DNA of 64,000 nucleotides, taken from the NCBI RefSeq assembly GCF_014695915.1, contig NZ_JACJPF010000087.1, positions 1 to 64,000 of the forward strand, in the 5' to 3' direction. Made by a program: the position numbers and the translations under genes. The first letter of the stretch is position 1. Each line of letters starts with the position of its first letter. Positions 46,906-56,792 of the stretch are shown piece by piece. The DNA comes from Trichocoleus sp. FACHB-40 (GTDB lineage Bacteria; Cyanobacteriota; Cyanobacteriia; Cyanobacteriales; FACHB-T130). The notes under the pieces were generated by a model, which was not told the DNA's origin, did no database searches, and saw nothing but the letters and a program-made list of their open reading frames with translations.

Positions 46906-47493
46906 TGATATTGAGTAATTCGTAATTATATTGCAGCTATTGAGCGATTATAGCCATGATTTAGGAATGGTATTACTTACAATGCACACTTGTATATAAT
47001 TTATCGGGCGCGGATACCCTGTGTCTTCCAGATCCAGGTTACGAGAGCAAGGTGTTATTGGTTAAGTGAGCTTGTCAAAGCGATCGCATAACGTGGTGTC
47101 CGCTGTTCAGCTTGCTTTAACCGTTTTCATAACCCCAACTTTTTAGAGATTCTGGCGCAGGTGATACAAATCGAAAATTTTCCTAGCACGCTTTAGCCTA
47201 CCCGAAGGGATGTTTAGAGCCTCAAACGCTGAAAGTCACTGCCACCAAGCATTTAACAAATTCATTTGCAAATATTTTTCTAAAATAGGTTGGGTAGAGC
47301 GTAAGCGAAAGCCAACGAACTGCACCAGTGCTGGGTTTTGTAAACTTAAACGCCACGCACCCCAGCCTACACATCCGAGATTTGTCAGTCAATCAGCTAG
47401 TAAACCTCAACCCCAGCACAAAAGCGTCTACTTCGATTCTTTGAAGCCTTACTCAATTGCGTTTGAGAAGTTCAAAGAAATCAACGCAGGTAG
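46906..47493. other. Gene-poor region with repeat fragments
   Basis: I see no convincing gene in these 588 bases. There is a HIP1 octamer near 47080, and a TTGGGTAGAGCGTAAGCGAA stretch at about 47289 related to the repeat at 56578-56646. The start of the following thioesterase remnant has been lost here. Confidence 0.6.
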
Positions 47494-48015
47494 AAAATCA
47501 GCACCTTCGCTTTTTTCGGTCACAGTATGGGTGCGCTGATCGGGTTTGAACTGGCTCGTAAACTCCGCGCCCAGCAAGCACCAACCCCAAATCATCTCTT
47601 CATTTCGGGTCGCCGTGCGCCTCAGATACCCGATCGAAATCCTTTAATTCATACGCTACCAGAGCCTGAATTTTTGTCAGAGCTACGTCAATTGAATGGT
47701 ACACCCAAACAGGTGCTAGAACATTATGAATTGATGCAACTGTTAATGCCCATCTTGCGAGCAGATTTTTCAATCTGTGGAACATATACTTACCTAACTG
47801 AACCTCCCCTTGATTGTTCTATCTCTGCCTTTGGTGGAATAGAAGATTCAGGAGAGACACCAGAAATGATTGAAAGCTGAAGTGTGCAAACAAGTTCTTT
47901 ATTTTCCCTAGAAATGCTTCCCGGCGACCACTTTTTTATTAACAGTAGTCAGCAACCGCTTCTAGAAATGCTTTCTAAAAAAATAGACCAACTTAGGGTA
48001 CTAGGGTTTGTGTAA
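47494..48015 (+). pseudogene. Type II thioesterase remnant (5' truncated, internal stop)
   Basis: The frame encodes the nucleophile region FAFFGHSMGALIGFELARKL, then HLFISGRRAPQIPDR, LPEPEFLSELRQLNGTP and PPLDCSISAFGGIED, all typical of the GrsT/TycF type II thioesterases that edit NRPS and PKS carriers. At 47878-47880 a TGA interrupts the frame exactly where relatives have Trp in an A-W-x-x-Q-T-S context; reading through gives SVQTSSLFSLEMLPGDHFF, the conserved C-terminus with the catalytic His. The N-terminal third is missing and a TAG stands at the left border. It is a decayed gene that probably once served the NRPS cluster 5 kb downstream. Confidence 0.85.
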
Positions 48016-48031
48016 AATAGCAAATATACCT

Positions 48032-48105
48032 GGCGATTAGAAATCGCGGCTACACAAACAAAGTCCGCCTATGCGGACTTTTGAACCCGCAAGGCGGGTT
48101 TAGAA
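48032..48105 (+). repeat. Truncated copy of the MITE-like element
   Basis: It begins GGCGATTAGAAATCGCGGCT like the ends of the element at 5266-5375. Two hairpins follow: AGTCCGCC/GCGGACT (48062-48079) and AACCCGC/GCGGGTT (48083-48100). The opposite terminal repeat is missing. It lies right after the thioesterase remnant. Confidence 0.8.
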
Positions 48106-48190
48106 ACCAAAAAAATTAATATTAGCGTTGGGTTTCGTTACCTCAACCCAACCTAAAATTTTTCTTTATGAATGAATTAATTATGTGTAC

Positions 48191-49003
48191 CTAGTTATTT
48201 GGATAACCTATTGCACCAGAAAAATCTGTGTTTAAAAGTCTGGCACCATCAAATTTAGCATTTGTTAAGTCAGCACCTCTGAAAGATGTCTCTGAAGCAC
48301 TTTTAATTTTTTTAATAGCTAAAGTTAGGGAATTCATTACTAACAAAATCGAAATTAGTGATAGAAGGCTCCAAATGACTCCCAAAATAGGATTATGTGT
48401 ACTTAAAAACGCGATCGCATTTGTTCCAACTAAGAATGCAAACCCATATCCTGCAACTGCTTCGGCAATTGTAACCGCGATCGCTACTAATGAACTTCTA
48501 ATTTTGAAACTAGCATAAGCCATCGCTACGCCTCCTATCACTGCACCGAAAATCGCTATTTGCGGATTATTGCCTGTGGTAGTTCCGGCATAGAAGAAAC
48601 CCAGCAAAGCTCCTGACGCTGTTGCTGAGATTGTCGTTGCGATGCGTCCTGCGATCGCTCTCGTTCCTGAAGCAGCGGTAGGAATACCTAAGCTAGTATA
48701 TAAAGCTAATATATAAGCCCAACCAGGTTCTTGTGCAGTCCGGCCGAGAACGCCAAATATCATTCGAGCGATCGCATCCGTCACACAGGTCGCTACTACT
48801 ACTGCAAATATAATTAAAATGATTAATTTTTTAGGAGATTGACCAGCTATAACTCGCTCAAAATTGGCTCCCTGTAATAGAGCATTGCTAAAATCACAAC
48901 CGCGAATATCGCAACCGCTGAAGTCTGCATTGTAGAGATTTTGTCCTTTGAAAGAGCGGTTTTGTAAATTTTTATTGGTATTAGCAGGGTTTTGATTGGT
49001 CAT
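48191..49003 (-). CDS. Membrane protein with pentapeptide repeats at both ends
   Basis: A 270-residue protein. Residues 16-50 (NLYNADFSGCDIRGCDFSNA) are pentapeptide repeats, followed by about five hydrophobic segments (residues 58-225) rich in Ala/Gly/Ile, and a second pentapeptide set near 245-265 (FRGADLTNAKFDGARLLN). The order cytosolic repeat - membrane - repeat is common in cyanobacterial hypothetical proteins. I cannot assign a function. It is monocistronic between repeat-rich flanks. Confidence 0.8.
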   Translation of the reverse strand: MTNQNPANTNKNLQNRSFKGQNLYNADFSGCDIRGCDFSNALLQGANFERVIAGQSPKKLIILIIFAVVVATCVTDAIARMIFGVLGRTAQEPGWAYILALYTSLGIPTAASGTRAIAGRIATTISATASGALLGFFYAGTTTGNNPQIAIFGAVIGGVAMAYASFKIRSSLVAIAVTIAEAVAGYGFAFLVGTNAIAFLSTHNPILGVIWSLLSLISILLVMNSLTLAIKKIKSASETSFRGADLTNAKFDGARLLNTDFSGAIGYPNN

Positions 49004-49248
49004 ACTCAGTATATAAAAACGTTTGGAATAAATATGGAATTCTTCAATATAAGATTATATATTAATACTATTTATATTTAGAAAGGCTTATGAACCCCGA
49101 AGGCGCAAAGGGCGGGAAGGAAGAGTAAAAAGGAAAACTTTGTTTACTTAAAAATTGGTATATTAATGATTTTTAAGCACAATTTTTAAGAGTGAAAACT
49201 AATTAGCTTGCTATAATAAGGTTTTTATTATCGTTTCTGGATAAAGGG

Positions 49249-50160
49249 ATGCCTGCTCAACGCCAGATTTATCTAAATCGATTTTTGCTATTTGCTGGAA
49301 CTGGGTTATTGATATTACCATTGATACTCTACGGTAGGCTGCATTTTTTACGCCCGCCCCAGATGAATAAAGGGCAAGCATTGTTTCAAGGTATATTTTA
49401 CAGGCGCGATGTCCGTTCAACACCAAGGCCGCTGATGATCCATATTGTCACTGTTGACTTGACAACACCAGGAGTCAAAGTGTTAGTTACTCCGGGAATG
49501 CTAACACCAGATGATACAGAAATTAATGCGCGGACTACATCAGAATTTCTCAATGAATTTAAACTGCAATTGGCGATCAATGGTAGCTTCTTCTATCTTT
49601 TTCGCGAACAAACTCCTTGGGATTATTATCCCCACAGTGGAGATCGCGTTAACGTAGTGGGACAAGCGATCGCAAATGGACGTATTTATTCTAAATTTGA
49701 GTCAAAATGGCCTGTGGTGTGCTTTTTGTCAAGCAATATGTCCCAAATTTTTGACAGTGGATCTTGCCCTAAAGATACGTTTGCTGCGGTTGGGGGGAAT
49801 GAGGTTCTGGTTGCAGGGGGTAATCGTGTAAGCAAAAATTTTAATGGCAATAATAATAAGCCATACCCGCGTGTTGTAGTGGCTACGAATAAAAAAGGTG
49901 ACAAACTCTGGCTAATTGCTGTAGATGGCAAGCAGCCGCTTTATAGCGAAGGGGTGACAATAGCTGAACTGACAAAGATTGTTATGGAGTTAGGGGCATA
50001 TGCTGCACTTAACCTTGATGGTGGCGGTTCAACAACTCTGGTGATGGCAACTCCTTCGGGAGCAAGTTTATTAAATGCTCCGATTCATACTAAACTACCT
50101 ATGCGCGAGCGTCCTATTGCTAATCACTTAGGATTTTATGCTTTACCCTTGCAGAGGTAG
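49249..50160 (+). CDS. Phosphodiester glycosidase (NAGPA)-domain protein
   Basis: A 303-residue protein with an N-terminal membrane anchor (residues 12-30, LLFAGTGLLILPLILYG) and a phosphodiester glycosidase domain. Family marks are LQLAINGSFFYLF near residue 105, VVVATNKKGDKLWLIAVDG near 210 and ALNLDGGGSTTLVM near 260. In the family the domain cleaves sugar-phosphodiester links or binds cell-wall glycans; in bacteria it is often extracytoplasmic. The substrate is not known. The start ATG follows an AT-rich region without a clear ribosome site. Confidence 0.85.
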   Translation: MPAQRQIYLNRFLLFAGTGLLILPLILYGRLHFLRPPQMNKGQALFQGIFYRRDVRSTPRPLMIHIVTVDLTTPGVKVLVTPGMLTPDDTEINARTTSEFLNEFKLQLAINGSFFYLFREQTPWDYYPHSGDRVNVVGQAIANGRIYSKFESKWPVVCFLSSNMSQIFDSGSCPKDTFAAVGGNEVLVAGGNRVSKNFNGNNNKPYPRVVVATNKKGDKLWLIAVDGKQPLYSEGVTIAELTKIVMELGAYAALNLDGGGSTTLVMATPSGASLLNAPIHTKLPMRERPIANHLGFYALPLQR

Positions 50161-50247
50161 AGGGTAGTGCAGTGATGCAATGAGATATATATGCTTAATC
50201 TAAGCGATCGCGTCCTTTAAAGGGGAAAATTAGAATTAGTTTTTATA

Positions 50248-51759
50248 GTGTCGCTTACTAAAATTTCTATGGAATCCGCCGCGATCGCACCCAATCCCTT
50301 ACCCAACTATATTAATGGGGAGTGGTGTGCTTCCCACGCCACCGAATTTTTGAATGTGGTGAACCCTGCTACCGCCGAAGTGCTGACGAAGGTTCCTTTG
50401 TCGCCCCAGAGTGATGTAAACGCAGCAGCAACAGCAGCAGCAACGGCTTATCATAGTTGGCGGCGCACTCCACCCACCGAAAGAGTGCAATACTTATTCA
50501 AACTCAAATTCTTATTAGAAGAACACCTTGACGAGTTAGCCCGGACAATTACTTTGGAATGCGGGAAAACCTTAGCAGAGTCACGCGGGGAAATGCAACG
50601 GGCGATAGAAAATGTAGAAGTTGCCTGTGGAATTCCCATGCTAATCCAGGGTTACAATTTGGAAGATATTGCCCGTGGAATTGATGAAATAATGATTCGT
50701 CAACCTGTGGGAGTTGTAGCGATAATTGCACCTTTTAATTTTCCGGGGATGATTCCTTTTTGGTTTCTGCCTTACGCGATCGCTTGCGGCAATACTTGCA
50801 TTGTCAAACCCTCAGAAAGGGTGCCGTTAACGATGCAAAAGGTGTTTGAATTGTTAGAAAAGACAGGTTTACCGAAAGGTGTAATTAACCTGGTAAATGG
50901 TGCAAAAGAAGCCGTGGATGCAATTTTGGAACATCGAACTATTCGCGCCATCAGCTTTGTTGGTTCCTCACCAGTAGCACAGTATGTTTACAGTCGTGCT
51001 GCTGCATTTGGTAAGCGGGTGCAATGTCAGGGAGGGGCGAAAAATCCGATTATTGTTTTGCCAGATGCAGACATGGAAATGACTACCCGCATCACCGCAG
51101 ATAGTGCCTTTGGGTGTGCGGGACAACGTTGTTTAGCAGCTTCTTTAGCAGTGACGGTGGGAGAAGCGCGTCACACTTTTACAGAAGCGATCGCTAACTC
51201 TGCACAAACCAGAATGGTAGGCTATGGTTTGGATGAAAAAGTGCAAATGGGGCCAGTAATTACCTCTCAAAGTCGCGACCGAATTGAAGGGTTAATTCAA
51301 CAGGGAGCAAATGAAGGTGCGACTGTATTAGTAGACGGACGCAACCCGAAAATTTCTGGTTATGAACAGGGTAATTTTATTCGGCCAACGATTCTGCAAA
51401 ATGTCAACCCGAATAGTGAACTAGCGCGTACAGAAGTTTTTGGTCCAGTATTAGGGTTGATGCACTTGGATACAATTGAGGATGCGATCGCATTGGTTAA
51501 CAGTGGTCAATGGGGAAATATGGCTTGTTTATTTACCAACAGTGGTGCAGCAGCGCGGAAGTTTCGTTATGAAGCTGAAGCAGGTAATATTGGCATTAAT
51601 ATTGGTGTAGCAGCACCGATGGCATTCTTTCCTTTTAGTGGTTGGAAAGATAGCTTCTACGGTGACTTACACGGTCAAGGTAGACACGCCGTAGAATTTT
51701 TCACGCAAACTAAAGTTGTTGTTGAACGCTGGCCTAAAGATTGGTCACGCCAGTTTTAA
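50248..51759 (+). CDS. mmsA: Methylmalonate/malonate-semialdehyde dehydrogenase (CoA-acylating)
   Basis: A 503-residue aldehyde dehydrogenase of the MmsA/IolA group, which converts malonate or methylmalonate semialdehyde plus CoA to acetyl- or propionyl-CoA. Marks are NYINGEW near the start, [20 protein letters not shown] near residue 150, [20 protein letters not shown] near 232 and the catalytic Cys295 in GCAGQRCLA. The C-terminal TKVVVERWP is typical. The GTG start at 50248 could be replaced by the ATG at 50269. It stands alone between the glycosidase and the MFS gene. It could drain malonate semialdehyde from pyrimidine breakdown or make acyl-CoA for biosynthesis; both are inference. Confidence 0.88.
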   Translation: MSLTKISMESAAIAPNPLPNYINGEWCASHATEFLNVVNPATAEVLTKVPLSPQSDVNAAATAAATAYHSWRRTPPTERVQYLFKLKFLLEEHLDELARTITLECGKTLAESRGEMQRAIENVEVACGIPMLIQGYNLEDIARGIDEIMIRQPVGVVAIIAPFNFPGMIPFWFLPYAIACGNTCIVKPSERVPLTMQKVFELLEKTGLPKGVINLVNGAKEAVDAILEHRTIRAISFVGSSPVAQYVYSRAAAFGKRVQCQGGAKNPIIVLPDADMEMTTRITADSAFGCAGQRCLAASLAVTVGEARHTFTEAIANSAQTRMVGYGLDEKVQMGPVITSQSRDRIEGLIQQGANEGATVLVDGRNPKISGYEQGNFIRPTILQNVNPNSELARTEVFGPVLGLMHLDTIEDAIALVNSGQWGNMACLFTNSGAAARKFRYEAEAGNIGINIGVAAPMAFFPFSGWKDSFYGDLHGQGRHAVEFFTQTKVVVERWPKDWSRQF

Positions 51760-51819
51760 ATTTCAGCGCTCATTTGTAAAGTTTCCAGTTAATCTATAGC
51801 GTTTCTCAGTTGGGTGGAA

Positions 51820-51900
51820 TATATCGCAGTTCTGACGTTGTTGCTAGGGACATGGCAATGCCATGTCCCTACAGATGTATAGCACCCAACCTTGAATTGC
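51820..51900. repeat. Dispersed repeat with GGGACATGGC palindrome
   Basis: AGGGACATGGC and its inverse GCCATGTCCCT form a hairpin (about 51847-51871). The following AGATGTATAGCACCCAACC and TTGAATTGCTA also occur with few changes at about 12156-12188. It lies between convergent mmsA and MFS genes. Confidence 0.65.
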
Positions 51901-53093
51901 TACACTGTTGATGGCTTCACTCTGGGCGCGTATCTTTTGCGAGTAAATACTGCTAATAAAAATACAAAAAATGTTAGCGTTCCAGCTAAATATAATGGAT
52001 AACCATAGGTAGTTGGATTAGATTGATTAATCACCATTCCAGCAATTACAGGGCCAAAGGCGTTGGAAATGCTTAAATAAGAGGAATTAAGACCCATTGC
52101 CGTTCCTTGCTCCTCTGGCTTAGAATTTAAGGAAATCAAAGTATTAATTATCGGCTGAACTAAAGAATTGAGAATCGAAAAAAGTATAGTTATTGACACA
52201 AAATAAATAATGTTTGGCATGATTGGCATTAAACTAAACGATAAACTGCGAACAAATAAAGCTAAAAATAAGATATTAACTAGCTCAAATCTTCTAGTTA
52301 AAATCGATATCCCCAATGTTTGCATAATGACACTCAGTACCCCAAACAGTAGAAACATCAGCGTCAAAGACTTACTGTTTTGACCCAGTACATTAATGAA
52401 GTAGGGTTGAAAAGCATAGGTAAAAATTGTGAAAGTGGTGCCAATAAAGAAATTGATAATTAAAAGAATCCCGATTTTGGGAGTAGCAAGACCTTTAATT
52501 AAATTTCCTAAGCCTAAGTCAAAAATGTTGTGTCCTCGCTCAGCCTTAGTTTGGATGGTTTCAGGTAGAAAAAAGATAGTAATTAACAAAGCCGCCAACG
52601 CGATCGCGCTCGAAAAAAAAAAAGAAGCTCCTAAAGAAATTTCCTGCGCTAGTAAACTAATCGCTGGCCCCAATATAAAACCTAAACCAAAAGCTGCCCC
52701 CAAAATTCCAAAACCTTTAGCGCGATTTTCTGGGGTAGTTATATCAGAAATAATCGCCTGGGCTACTGAATTATTACCCCCAGTAATTCCATCCAGAAAT
52801 CGAGCTAAAAATAGAACGATTGCTGTTGTAGCGTTTCCCGCGATAAAATTGGCGATTACTGTCCCCGCTAAACTGATAATTAGTAACGGCTTTCGTCCAA
52901 AGCGATCGGAAAGTTTACCAATTACAGGAGTGGCAAAAAATTGCGCTAAAGAGTAAATCGAGAATAAGAAGCTAGTTTGAAAATCGTTTAGTCCAAATTG
53001 TTTGCCATAAAGATAAATTATCGGGAGTAAAATTGTTAAACTGAGGGAATTAATAAAAGCAATTAAAGCAGTAATCCCAAATTTTTGATTCAT
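51900..53093 (-). CDS. MFS transporter (TetA/multidrug-efflux type)
   Basis: A 397-residue, twelve-segment major facilitator. The loop 2-3 signature is GKLSDRFGRKPLLI near residue 60, and ARFLDGITGGNNSVAQAII near 95 is typical of drug:H+ antiporters of the TetA/Bcr class. It diverges from NRPS-1 across 110 bases, suggesting export of the peptide product or self-resistance. No membrane-external domain is fused. The substrate is inferred from position only. Confidence 0.88.
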   Translation of the reverse strand: MNQKFGITALIAFINSLSLTILLPIIYLYGKQFGLNDFQTSFLFSIYSLAQFFATPVIGKLSDRFGRKPLLIISLAGTVIANFIAGNATTAIVLFLARFLDGITGGNNSVAQAIISDITTPENRAKGFGILGAAFGLGFILGPAISLLAQEISLGASFFFSSAIALAALLITIFFLPETIQTKAERGHNIFDLGLGNLIKGLATPKIGILLIINFFIGTTFTIFTYAFQPYFINVLGQNSKSLTLMFLLFGVLSVIMQTLGISILTRRFELVNILFLALFVRSLSFSLMPIMPNIIYFVSITILFSILNSLVQPIINTLISLNSKPEEQGTAMGLNSSYLSISNAFGPVIAGMVINQSNPTTYGYPLYLAGTLTFFVFLLAVFTRKRYAPRVKPSTV

Positions 53094-53203
53094 AAGAGTT
53101 ATATAGTAGTCCTAAACGAGTTGTAAAATGTTTTTCATTTGTAGCGCAGGCATCTCCCTGCGATAGGGTCTCCCGCTTGTCCTACTTACCAGAAAAAATC
53201 GAT

Positions 53204-56200
53204 ATGTCTGAACAAGAAGTCTTCGTCTTTCCTACATCTTTTGCCCAACAGCGGTTGTGGTTCCTTGACCAGTTAATATCTGGCAATGCCATCTATAATG
53301 TACCGACAGTAATACGTTTAACAGGTTCACTGAATTTAGCAGCCTTAGAGCAGACATTTAGCGAAATCGTGCGTCGCCACGAAGCTTTACGCACAACATT
53401 TAAGGTGTTAGACGGGCAACCCGTGCAAGCGATCGCGCCCAACTTAAGCATACCTTTGTCCGTAGTAGACCTGCGACAGTTCCCAGAATGCGATCGCGAA
53501 CTCCAAGCACAGCAGTTGTTAGCAGCAGAATTCGAGCGTCCTTTCGATTTGTCCTCTGGCCCATTGTTGCGAATAATGCTGTTTCAGCTTTCCGAGACAG
53601 AGCATATTTTATTACTAAATATGCACCACATTATTTGTGATGATTGGTCTATCGGCGTACTAATTCGGGAATTGGGGACGCTATACACAGCTTTTACAAA
53701 CGTTACATACGTCTCTACACCCTTGCCAGAACTACCTCTTCAGTACCCCGACTTTGCCGAATGGCAACGCGAATGGTTGCAAGGAGAAGTGTTAGAAACC
53801 CAGTTAGCTTATTGGCGGCAACAATTAAACGGTATTCCTGTGCTAAATTTGCCCGTTGACCGACCGAAACCAGCTTTTGCAACTTATGGCGGAGCAACCC
53901 AAACTTTAGAGTTATCGAAAAAGCTAAGCGATGCTCTCCAGACGCTTTCCCAGCAAGAAGGTGCCACCTTATTTATGACTTTACTGGCAGCATTTCAAAC
54001 GTTGCTCTACCGCTACACTCATCAAGAAGATATTGCAGTGGGTTCGCCAATCGCTAACCGCAACCGCAGCGAAATCGAAAAATTAATTGGCTTTTTTGTC
54101 AATAGTTTAGTGCTACGCACCGATTTATCTGGAAACCCAATTTTTCGAGAAGTTTTAAACAGAGTACGGCAGGTAACGCTAGGCGCATACAGTCACCAAG
54201 ATTTGCCTTTTGAAAAGCTAGTTGAGGAACTGCATCCAGAGCGAAACTTAAATCGTCATCCGCTCTTTCAAGTAGTGTTTGGTTTCGAGAATGCGCCAAT
54301 GTCGGCGCTAGACTTGCCTGGTTTAATACCTAGTTTTATGGATATTGACTTTAAAACAACCCGCTTTGATTTGGAGTTACACCTGTGGAAGTGTTCGGAG
54401 GATTTCCGAAGTTTATGGGGCGGGAAATGGGAGGATTCGGAGGGGATCAGAGGTGTAGTAGTGTACAACACAGATTTATTTGATGAAGCCACCATTACCC
54501 GAATGCTGGGACATTTTAAAATGTTGCTGGAAGGCATTATTTATAATCCAGAAGAACGAATTTCAAATTTGCCGCTATTGAGCCAAGCTGAGCTACATAA
54601 ATTATTAATTGAATGTAATGAAACTGCGGCAGATTATCCTCATAGTAAATGTATATATCAGTTGTTTGAAAATCAAGTAGAGCAGAATCCTGATGCTATA
54701 GCAGTAATCTTTGAAGACACGCAACTCACATACAAAGAGCTAAATATACGCAGCAACCAACTAGCGCACCACTTACAAAAAATGGGGGTGGCTTCGGAAG
54801 TTTTAGTTGGTATCTGTGTAGAGCGTTCTATAGACATGATTGTGGGGTTGCTGGGTATCCTGAAAGCAGGGGGAGCTTATGTACCTTTAGATTCTAATTA
54901 TCCACGCGATCGCTTAAATTTCATGCTTGATGATTCTCAAGTTTCAGTATTGCTGACACAGGAGAAATTAGTTGATAATTTTGGCAACTTCCCCAACCCA
55001 GTTGTATACCTCGATAAGGATTGGCAAACCATTGCCCAAGAAAGCGAAGAAAATCCGCACAGCGACGTAACAAGCGACAGCTTAGCTTATGTAATTTACA
55101 CTTCTGGATCTACAGGTAAACCGAAGGGAGTTGCTGTTACTCATAAAGCTGTAAATCGCTTGGTATGCAACACAAATTATATAAAATTATCACCTAATGA
55201 TAAAATTGCCCAAGCTTCAAATACTTCTTTCGATGCAGCAACATTCGAGATTTGGGGAGCGTTACTTAACGGCGCTCAACTTGTGGGAATTAGTAGAGAT
55301 GTCACCCTTTCTCCCCACGAATTTGCCTTACAATTGAGGCAGAAAGGCATCAGCGTTTTGTTTTTGACTACAGCCTTATTCCAACAGATTGCTAGAGATG
55401 TTCCGCAAGCTTTCTCCTCCTTGCGCTACTTACTATTTGGAGGTGAGGCTGTTGATGCTCGGTGGGTTAAAAAGGTGCTTAAACAAGGAGCGCCTAAGCA
55501 GTTAATTCATGTATATGGGCCAACAGAAGGTACAACATTTTCTTCTTATTACTGTGTGCAGGACGTACCAGAATCAGCCACATCTATTCCCATCGGTCGC
55601 CCGATTGCGAACACACAAATTTATCTATTAGATGCCGATTTACAACCTGTACCTATTGGCATTGTTGGCGAATTATATATTGGTGGTGATGGTCTGGCGC
55701 GAGAATATACTAACCGCCCTGATATAACTGCTGAACGCTTCATTTATAATCCTTTTAATAATAAGTCAGAATCGCGGCTTTATAAAACGGGTGACTTAGC
55801 CCGTTATTTACCAGACTGCAACATTGAGTTTTTAGGTCGTATTGATAATCAGGTAAAAATTCGCGGCTTTCGCATTGAGTTGGGAGAAATTGAAGCCATA
55901 CTAAATCAGCATCCAGCAGTGAGGGAGACAGTAGTAATTATCCGAGAAGAAATACCTGGTGATAAACACTTGATAGCTTATATTGTTCCCGACCAGCAAC
56001 AGACACCAACTAGCATGATGCGGCAATTTCTCAAAGAAAAGTTACCAGAATACATGGTGCCTTCAGCGTATGTTGTACTAGAATCCCTACCACTGACACC
56101 AAATGGCAAAGTGGATCGCCGTGCCTTACCTGCGGTAGATACGCTCAATTTTGAGATGAAAGAAGATTATGTCGCACCACGCGATCGCGTTGAGGAAGTG

Positions 56201-56467
56201 CTAGTAGAAATTTGGGCTAAGGTTTTGGGGAAACAGCAGATAGGTGTTCGGGACAATTTCTTTGAATTGGGCGGTCATTCTCTACTAGCAACACAGTTAA
56301 TTTCCCGCATCCGCGACGCTTTCCAAATAGAGTTGTCTGTACGCAACTTGTTTGAATCTCCAACTGTAGCTAGTTTAGCTAGGCACATTGAAACAATGTG
56401 TTGGGCTGCAAAAGGTTTGGATAACACGAGTTCTACGGGAAATGAGCGAGAAGAGGTTGAATTTTAA
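53204..56467 (+). CDS. NRPS-1: condensation - adenylation - peptidyl carrier
   Basis: About 1087 residues. The condensation domain (about 1-440) starts with FAQQRLWFLDQL and has the active site HHIICDDWS near 141. The adenylation domain (about 480-985) shows YTSGSTGKPKG near 630, FDAATFEIWG, LFGGEAVD, VYGPTEGTTF and NGKVDRRALP. Reading the ten specificity positions by eye gives D-A-F-F-L-G-V-T-F-K, a branched aliphatic type (Ile/Val-like). The carrier domain has NFFELGGHSLLATQL with its pantetheine Ser near 1025. The protein ends in an acidic tail (NEREEVEF) and has no thioesterase. Translation is placed at ATG 53204; a TTG at 53177 extends the frame. A GTAGAGACG-type repeat trace encodes NVTYVS near residue 170. 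Confidence 0.93.
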   Translation: MSEQEVFVFPTSFAQQRLWFLDQLISGNAIYNVPTVIRLTGSLNLAALEQTFSEIVRRHEALRTTFKVLDGQPVQAIAPNLSIPLSVVDLRQFPECDRELQAQQLLAAEFERPFDLSSGPLLRIMLFQLSETEHILLLNMHHIICDDWSIGVLIRELGTLYTAFTNVTYVSTPLPELPLQYPDFAEWQREWLQGEVLETQLAYWRQQLNGIPVLNLPVDRPKPAFATYGGATQTLELSKKLSDALQTLSQQEGATLFMTLLAAFQTLLYRYTHQEDIAVGSPIANRNRSEIEKLIGFFVNSLVLRTDLSGNPIFREVLNRVRQVTLGAYSHQDLPFEKLVEELHPERNLNRHPLFQVVFGFENAPMSALDLPGLIPSFMDIDFKTTRFDLELHLWKCSEDFRSLWGGKWEDSEGIRGVVVYNTDLFDEATITRMLGHFKMLLEGIIYNPEERISNLPLLSQAELHKLLIECNETAADYPHSKCIYQLFENQVEQNPDAIAVIFEDTQLTYKELNIRSNQLAHHLQKMGVASEVLVGICVERSIDMIVGLLGILKAGGAYVPLDSNYPRDRLNFMLDDSQVSVLLTQEKLVDNFGNFPNPVVYLDKDWQTIAQESEENPHSDVTSDSLAYVIYTSGSTGKPKGVAVTHKAVNRLVCNTNYIKLSPNDKIAQASNTSFDAATFEIWGALLNGAQLVGISRDVTLSPHEFALQLRQKGISVLFLTTALFQQIARDVPQAFSSLRYLLFGGEAVDARWVKKVLKQGAPKQLIHVYGPTEGTTFSSYYCVQDVPESATSIPIGRPIANTQIYLLDADLQPVPIGIVGELYIGGDGLAREYTNRPDITAERFIYNPFNNKSESRLYKTGDLARYLPDCNIEFLGRIDNQVKIRGFRIELGEIEAILNQHPAVRETVVIIREEIPGDKHLIAYIVPDQQQTPTSMMRQFLKEKLPEYMVPSAYVVLESLPLTPNGKVDRRALPAVDTLNFEMKEDYVAPRDRVEEVLVEIWAKVLGKQQIGVRDNFFELGGHSLLATQLISRIRDAFQIELSVRNLFESPTVASLARHIETMCWAAKGLDNTSSTGNEREEVEF

Positions 56468-56792
56468 GTAATTCTACAATCTCATCTGCAAATATTCTAG
56501 GGTCAGCAAGTGCAAATAATCTAGCATCCGAATATAAGCTTTTAGTTGCCCATAATCTCCATCTATTGCGAAGCTAGTAGGTTGAGTGTAAGCGAAACCC
56601 AAGCACTGCCTTCCTCTGTTGGGTTTCGTGCCTCAACCCAACCTAATGAGTTAATTTTATAAATTATTTAGGATTGCTATAGTCCAGTTTTTAATAGGAC
56701 TTACGAATTGACAAAATAATTAAAATATGAATAATTGACGAAAGAATAGAGTGCTGGGCAGCATAATAAATAGTTAGCCAGTGGAGCGTCCA
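56468..56792. other. Intergenic region with a palindromic dispersed repeat
   Basis: Between NRPS-1 and the acetyltransferase gene. Besides the repeat listed separately (56578-56646), it holds TTTAGGATTGCTATAG near 56666, a relative of the end of the 64-base repeats at 12063 and 19287. No gene is evident. Confidence 0.6.
56578..56646. repeat. Palindromic TTGGGTTTCG-type dispersed repeat
   Basis: TAGGTTGAGTGTAAGCGAAA and, at the other end in inverse, TAGGTTGGGTTGAGGCACGA flank a short spacer, with CCCAA/TTGGG inside. Partial relatives occur near 47289, 48127 and 17082. Confidence 0.75.

Noticed and set aside
47210-47539. Plus-strand frame of 109 codons before the thioesterase remnant
   Set aside because: It is in another frame than the thioesterase, shows no domain and contains dispersed repeat pieces.
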